Origin: RUG11462 sp036308645
GTDB lineage: Bacteria > Bacillota > Clostridia > Oscillospirales > Acutalibacteraceae
Direction: 5' to 3'
NCBI GenBank assembly: GCA_036308645.1
Contig: JAXJVH010000038.1
Coordinates: 1-16,548, forward strand
DNA length: 16,548 nucleotides
Below, piece after piece: positions 15,202-16,548 of this stretch (position 1 is the first letter of the stretch; each line of letters starts with the position of its first letter). The notes beneath the pieces were generated by a model. The model was not told the DNA's origin. It saw only the letters and a list, made by a program, of their open reading frames with translations, and ran no database searches. Both the position numbers and the translations under genes were made by a program.

Positions 15202-15230
15202 ATTTTACTATAATAAAGCGCTTTTGTCAA
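15202..15230 (-). promoter_or_regulatory. Promoter of the leu-ilv operon
   Basis: On the minus strand TTGACA (15230-15225) and TAAAAT (15207-15202) are separated by 17 bp. The predicted start near 15195 gives a leader of about 380 nt before leuA that contains the whole T-box. Confidence 0.85.
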
Positions 15231-15364
15231 CTGACTAATCTTATAAAAAACAATGTTAATAACTGTTATTTTTTATTATTTTTGACGATTTTAGCTTTAC
15301 AAGCCTTTTATAAGCGTATTTTATGCTATAATAAACACACATTACAAACAGGAAGTGCATTAAA
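15231..15364 (+). promoter_or_regulatory. Promoter region of the DUF815 ATPase gene
   Basis: TATAAT at 15327-15332 is preceded by TGC, an extended -10 box, with no convincing -35 box at 17 bp. The start is expected near 15339, and GGAAG lies 9 nt before the ATG at 15365. A 13-nt perfect palindrome (AATAAC-T-GTTATT, 15258-15270) lies midway between this promoter and the divergent operon promoter; its role is unknown. Confidence 0.6.
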
Positions 15365-16546
15365 ATGAGCAGTAAAAAATTATATGTAAAGGAAATTTTA
15401 GATTCTCTTGTAATATTTAAAAATCTAAAATACGACCCGTGTTTACATTCTTTATATCATTTGTTTGACGAAAATTCAAATATTTTTAAATGTTATTCGG
15501 AATTCATAGAAAAACTTATAGACTATAATCTTGATTTCACCGAATACATAAAACAAAAAGTTTTTTGCGATGAAAATATTTTGACAAAATATATCTGCGA
15601 TAAAAAAGATATCGATTTGATTTTAGAGCAAGCAAAAGCAGAACTTGATAATCTTTATGCTGTTTCAACGCTTTGCAAAGAAGATTTTTCGGATAAAATA
15701 CAACAAGCCTTTACCCTTTTCCCTAAATCAAGCGAGAATTTTACCGAAAAGTATTTTGAAAGGCTTAAATCCATTAACAAAATCGGTTTCGGAATTTTCG
15801 CTGAAAACAATGTGTTTACCGTAAATCAAGACGGAGGACTTGAGCCTGTCGAAAGTTTTAATATTCGTCCTTTATCCGAAATGTATAATTACGAACGTGA
15901 ACGAAAGAAGGTTATTGATAACACAAAGGCGCTGGTTGACGGAAAGCCTTGTTGCAACGTGCTTCTCTACGGCGACGCAGGCACCGGCAAATCAAGTTCT
16001 ATCAAAGCCATTGCCAACGAATTTTTTAAAGAGGGACTTCGCCTTATCGAACTTAACAAAACGCAGATTACGCTTATTCCTAATATTGTGGCAAAGGTTG
16101 CTAATAATCCGCTTAAATTTATCATCTTTATTGACGATGTCACTTTTTCAACCGAAGACCCTGATTTTTGTGCGCTTAAAACTATACTCGACGGTGATTC
16201 AAAGGGAATCAGCGATAACATAGCGGTTTATGTAACAAGCAACCACCGACATTTAATAAAAGAAATCGCGTCCGAGCGAGGCGGCGATTTAATTCACGAA
16301 ACGGATAATATACAAGGCATTTTGGGACTTACCGCCCGATTCGGACTTACAGTTACCTACTTGCGTCCCGATAAAATTATTTTTTCGGACATCATTACTT
16401 CAATGGCAAAGGAAAAAGGCATTGAATGTGATGAAAAACAACTGCTTATCAAAGCCGAAGCCTTTGCAACAAGAAACGGCGGCAGAACTCCACGCTGTGC
16501 AAAACAGTTTATTGACTTGGTATATTCAGGCGTTGAAAAAATATAG
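15365..16546 (+). CDS. DUF815-family AAA+ ATPase
   Basis: A complete 393-residue protein of the DUF815 (COG2607) predicted ATPases. The AAA+ core spans about 170-390: Walker A GDAGTGKS (203-210), Walker B IIFIDD (253-258), sensor 1 TSN (291-293), and a possible sensor 2 arginine in NGGRTPRCAKQF (371-382). LTARFG (322-327) contains a candidate arginine finger. Residues 1-165 are mainly helical and not recognisable beyond this family. No signal peptide or membrane segment is seen, so it should be cytosolic. The cellular role of DUF815 proteins is not established to my knowledge. It is divergent from the leu-ilv operon, and I see no functional link. The stop is 2 nt before the window end. Confidence 0.88.
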   Translation: MSSKKLYVKEILDSLVIFKNLKYDPCLHSLYHLFDENSNIFKCYSEFIEKLIDYNLDFTEYIKQKVFCDENILTKYICDKKDIDLILEQAKAELDNLYAVSTLCKEDFSDKIQQAFTLFPKSSENFTEKYFERLKSINKIGFGIFAENNVFTVNQDGGLEPVESFNIRPLSEMYNYERERKKVIDNTKALVDGKPCCNVLLYGDAGTGKSSSIKAIANEFFKEGLRLIELNKTQITLIPNIVAKVANNPLKFIIFIDDVTFSTEDPDFCALKTILDGDSKGISDNIAVYVTSNHRHLIKEIASERGGDLIHETDNIQGILGLTARFGLTVTYLRPDKIIFSDIITSMAKEKGIECDEKQLLIKAEAFATRNGGRTPRCAKQFIDLVYSGVEKI

Positions 16547-16548
16547 TA

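Noticed and set aside
15010..15213. Short rightward open frame opposite the T-box leader
   Set aside because: The sequence is explained by the conserved RNA on the minus strand, and the frame has no ribosome binding site.

Overview
The window looks like a chromosomal segment of an anaerobic, AT-rich Gram-positive of the class Clostridia, probably a gut Ruminococcaceae/Oscillospirales-type organism. The reasons are the strong AGGAGG-like ribosome binding sites, a T-box leader, sigma-A consensus promoters, a DUF815 ATPase, a secreted protein with Cys/His 'GHK' repeats plus a cohesin-like domain, and a clostridial rRNA leader motif. The genus is inference; no rRNA gene lies inside the window.

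Left part (1-3518). The left edge holds a strong leftward promoter and leader for what should be an rRNA operon starting just outside the window. Next come a leftward ZIP-family metal transporter with a palindrome between its promoter and ribosome binding site, and a leftward gene for a 617-residue secreted protein (signal peptide, cohesin-like domain, nine Cys/His modules, fibronectin-III-like C terminus) that ends at a long hairpin terminator. A 70-residue XRE-type regulator is divergent from the secreted-protein gene. The 129-bp gap between them holds a consensus promoter and a perfect dyad. A bidirectional terminator closes the regulator gene.

Middle and right part (3545-15230). One leftward ten-gene operon, leuA-leuC-leuD-leuB-ilvA-ridA-ilvB-ilvN-ilvC-ilvD, covers nearly all of branched-chain amino acid biosynthesis. 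It starts from a TTGACA-17-TAAAAT promoter and passes through a leader of about 300 nt with a canonical T-box and a terminator. IlvA makes 2-oxobutanoate from threonine and RidA removes its reactive enamine/imine intermediates. IlvBN, IlvC and IlvD then make the 2-oxo acid precursors of valine and isoleucine. LeuA, LeuCD and LeuB extend 2-oxoisovalerate to the leucine precursor. Only the transaminase (ilvE) is absent. The operon end carries two perfect copies of a 63-bp repeat, one overlapping the ilvD stop codon.

Right edge (15327-16546). Divergent from the operon is a complete gene for a DUF815-family AAA+ ATPase of unknown function.

Most of the window is ordinary metabolism. I found no convincing new multi-gene system. 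The items most worth a second look are the 63-bp repeat pair, the dyad in the divergent regulator/secreted-protein region, the Cys/His module array, the palindrome before the ZIP gene, and the uncertain T-box specifier.
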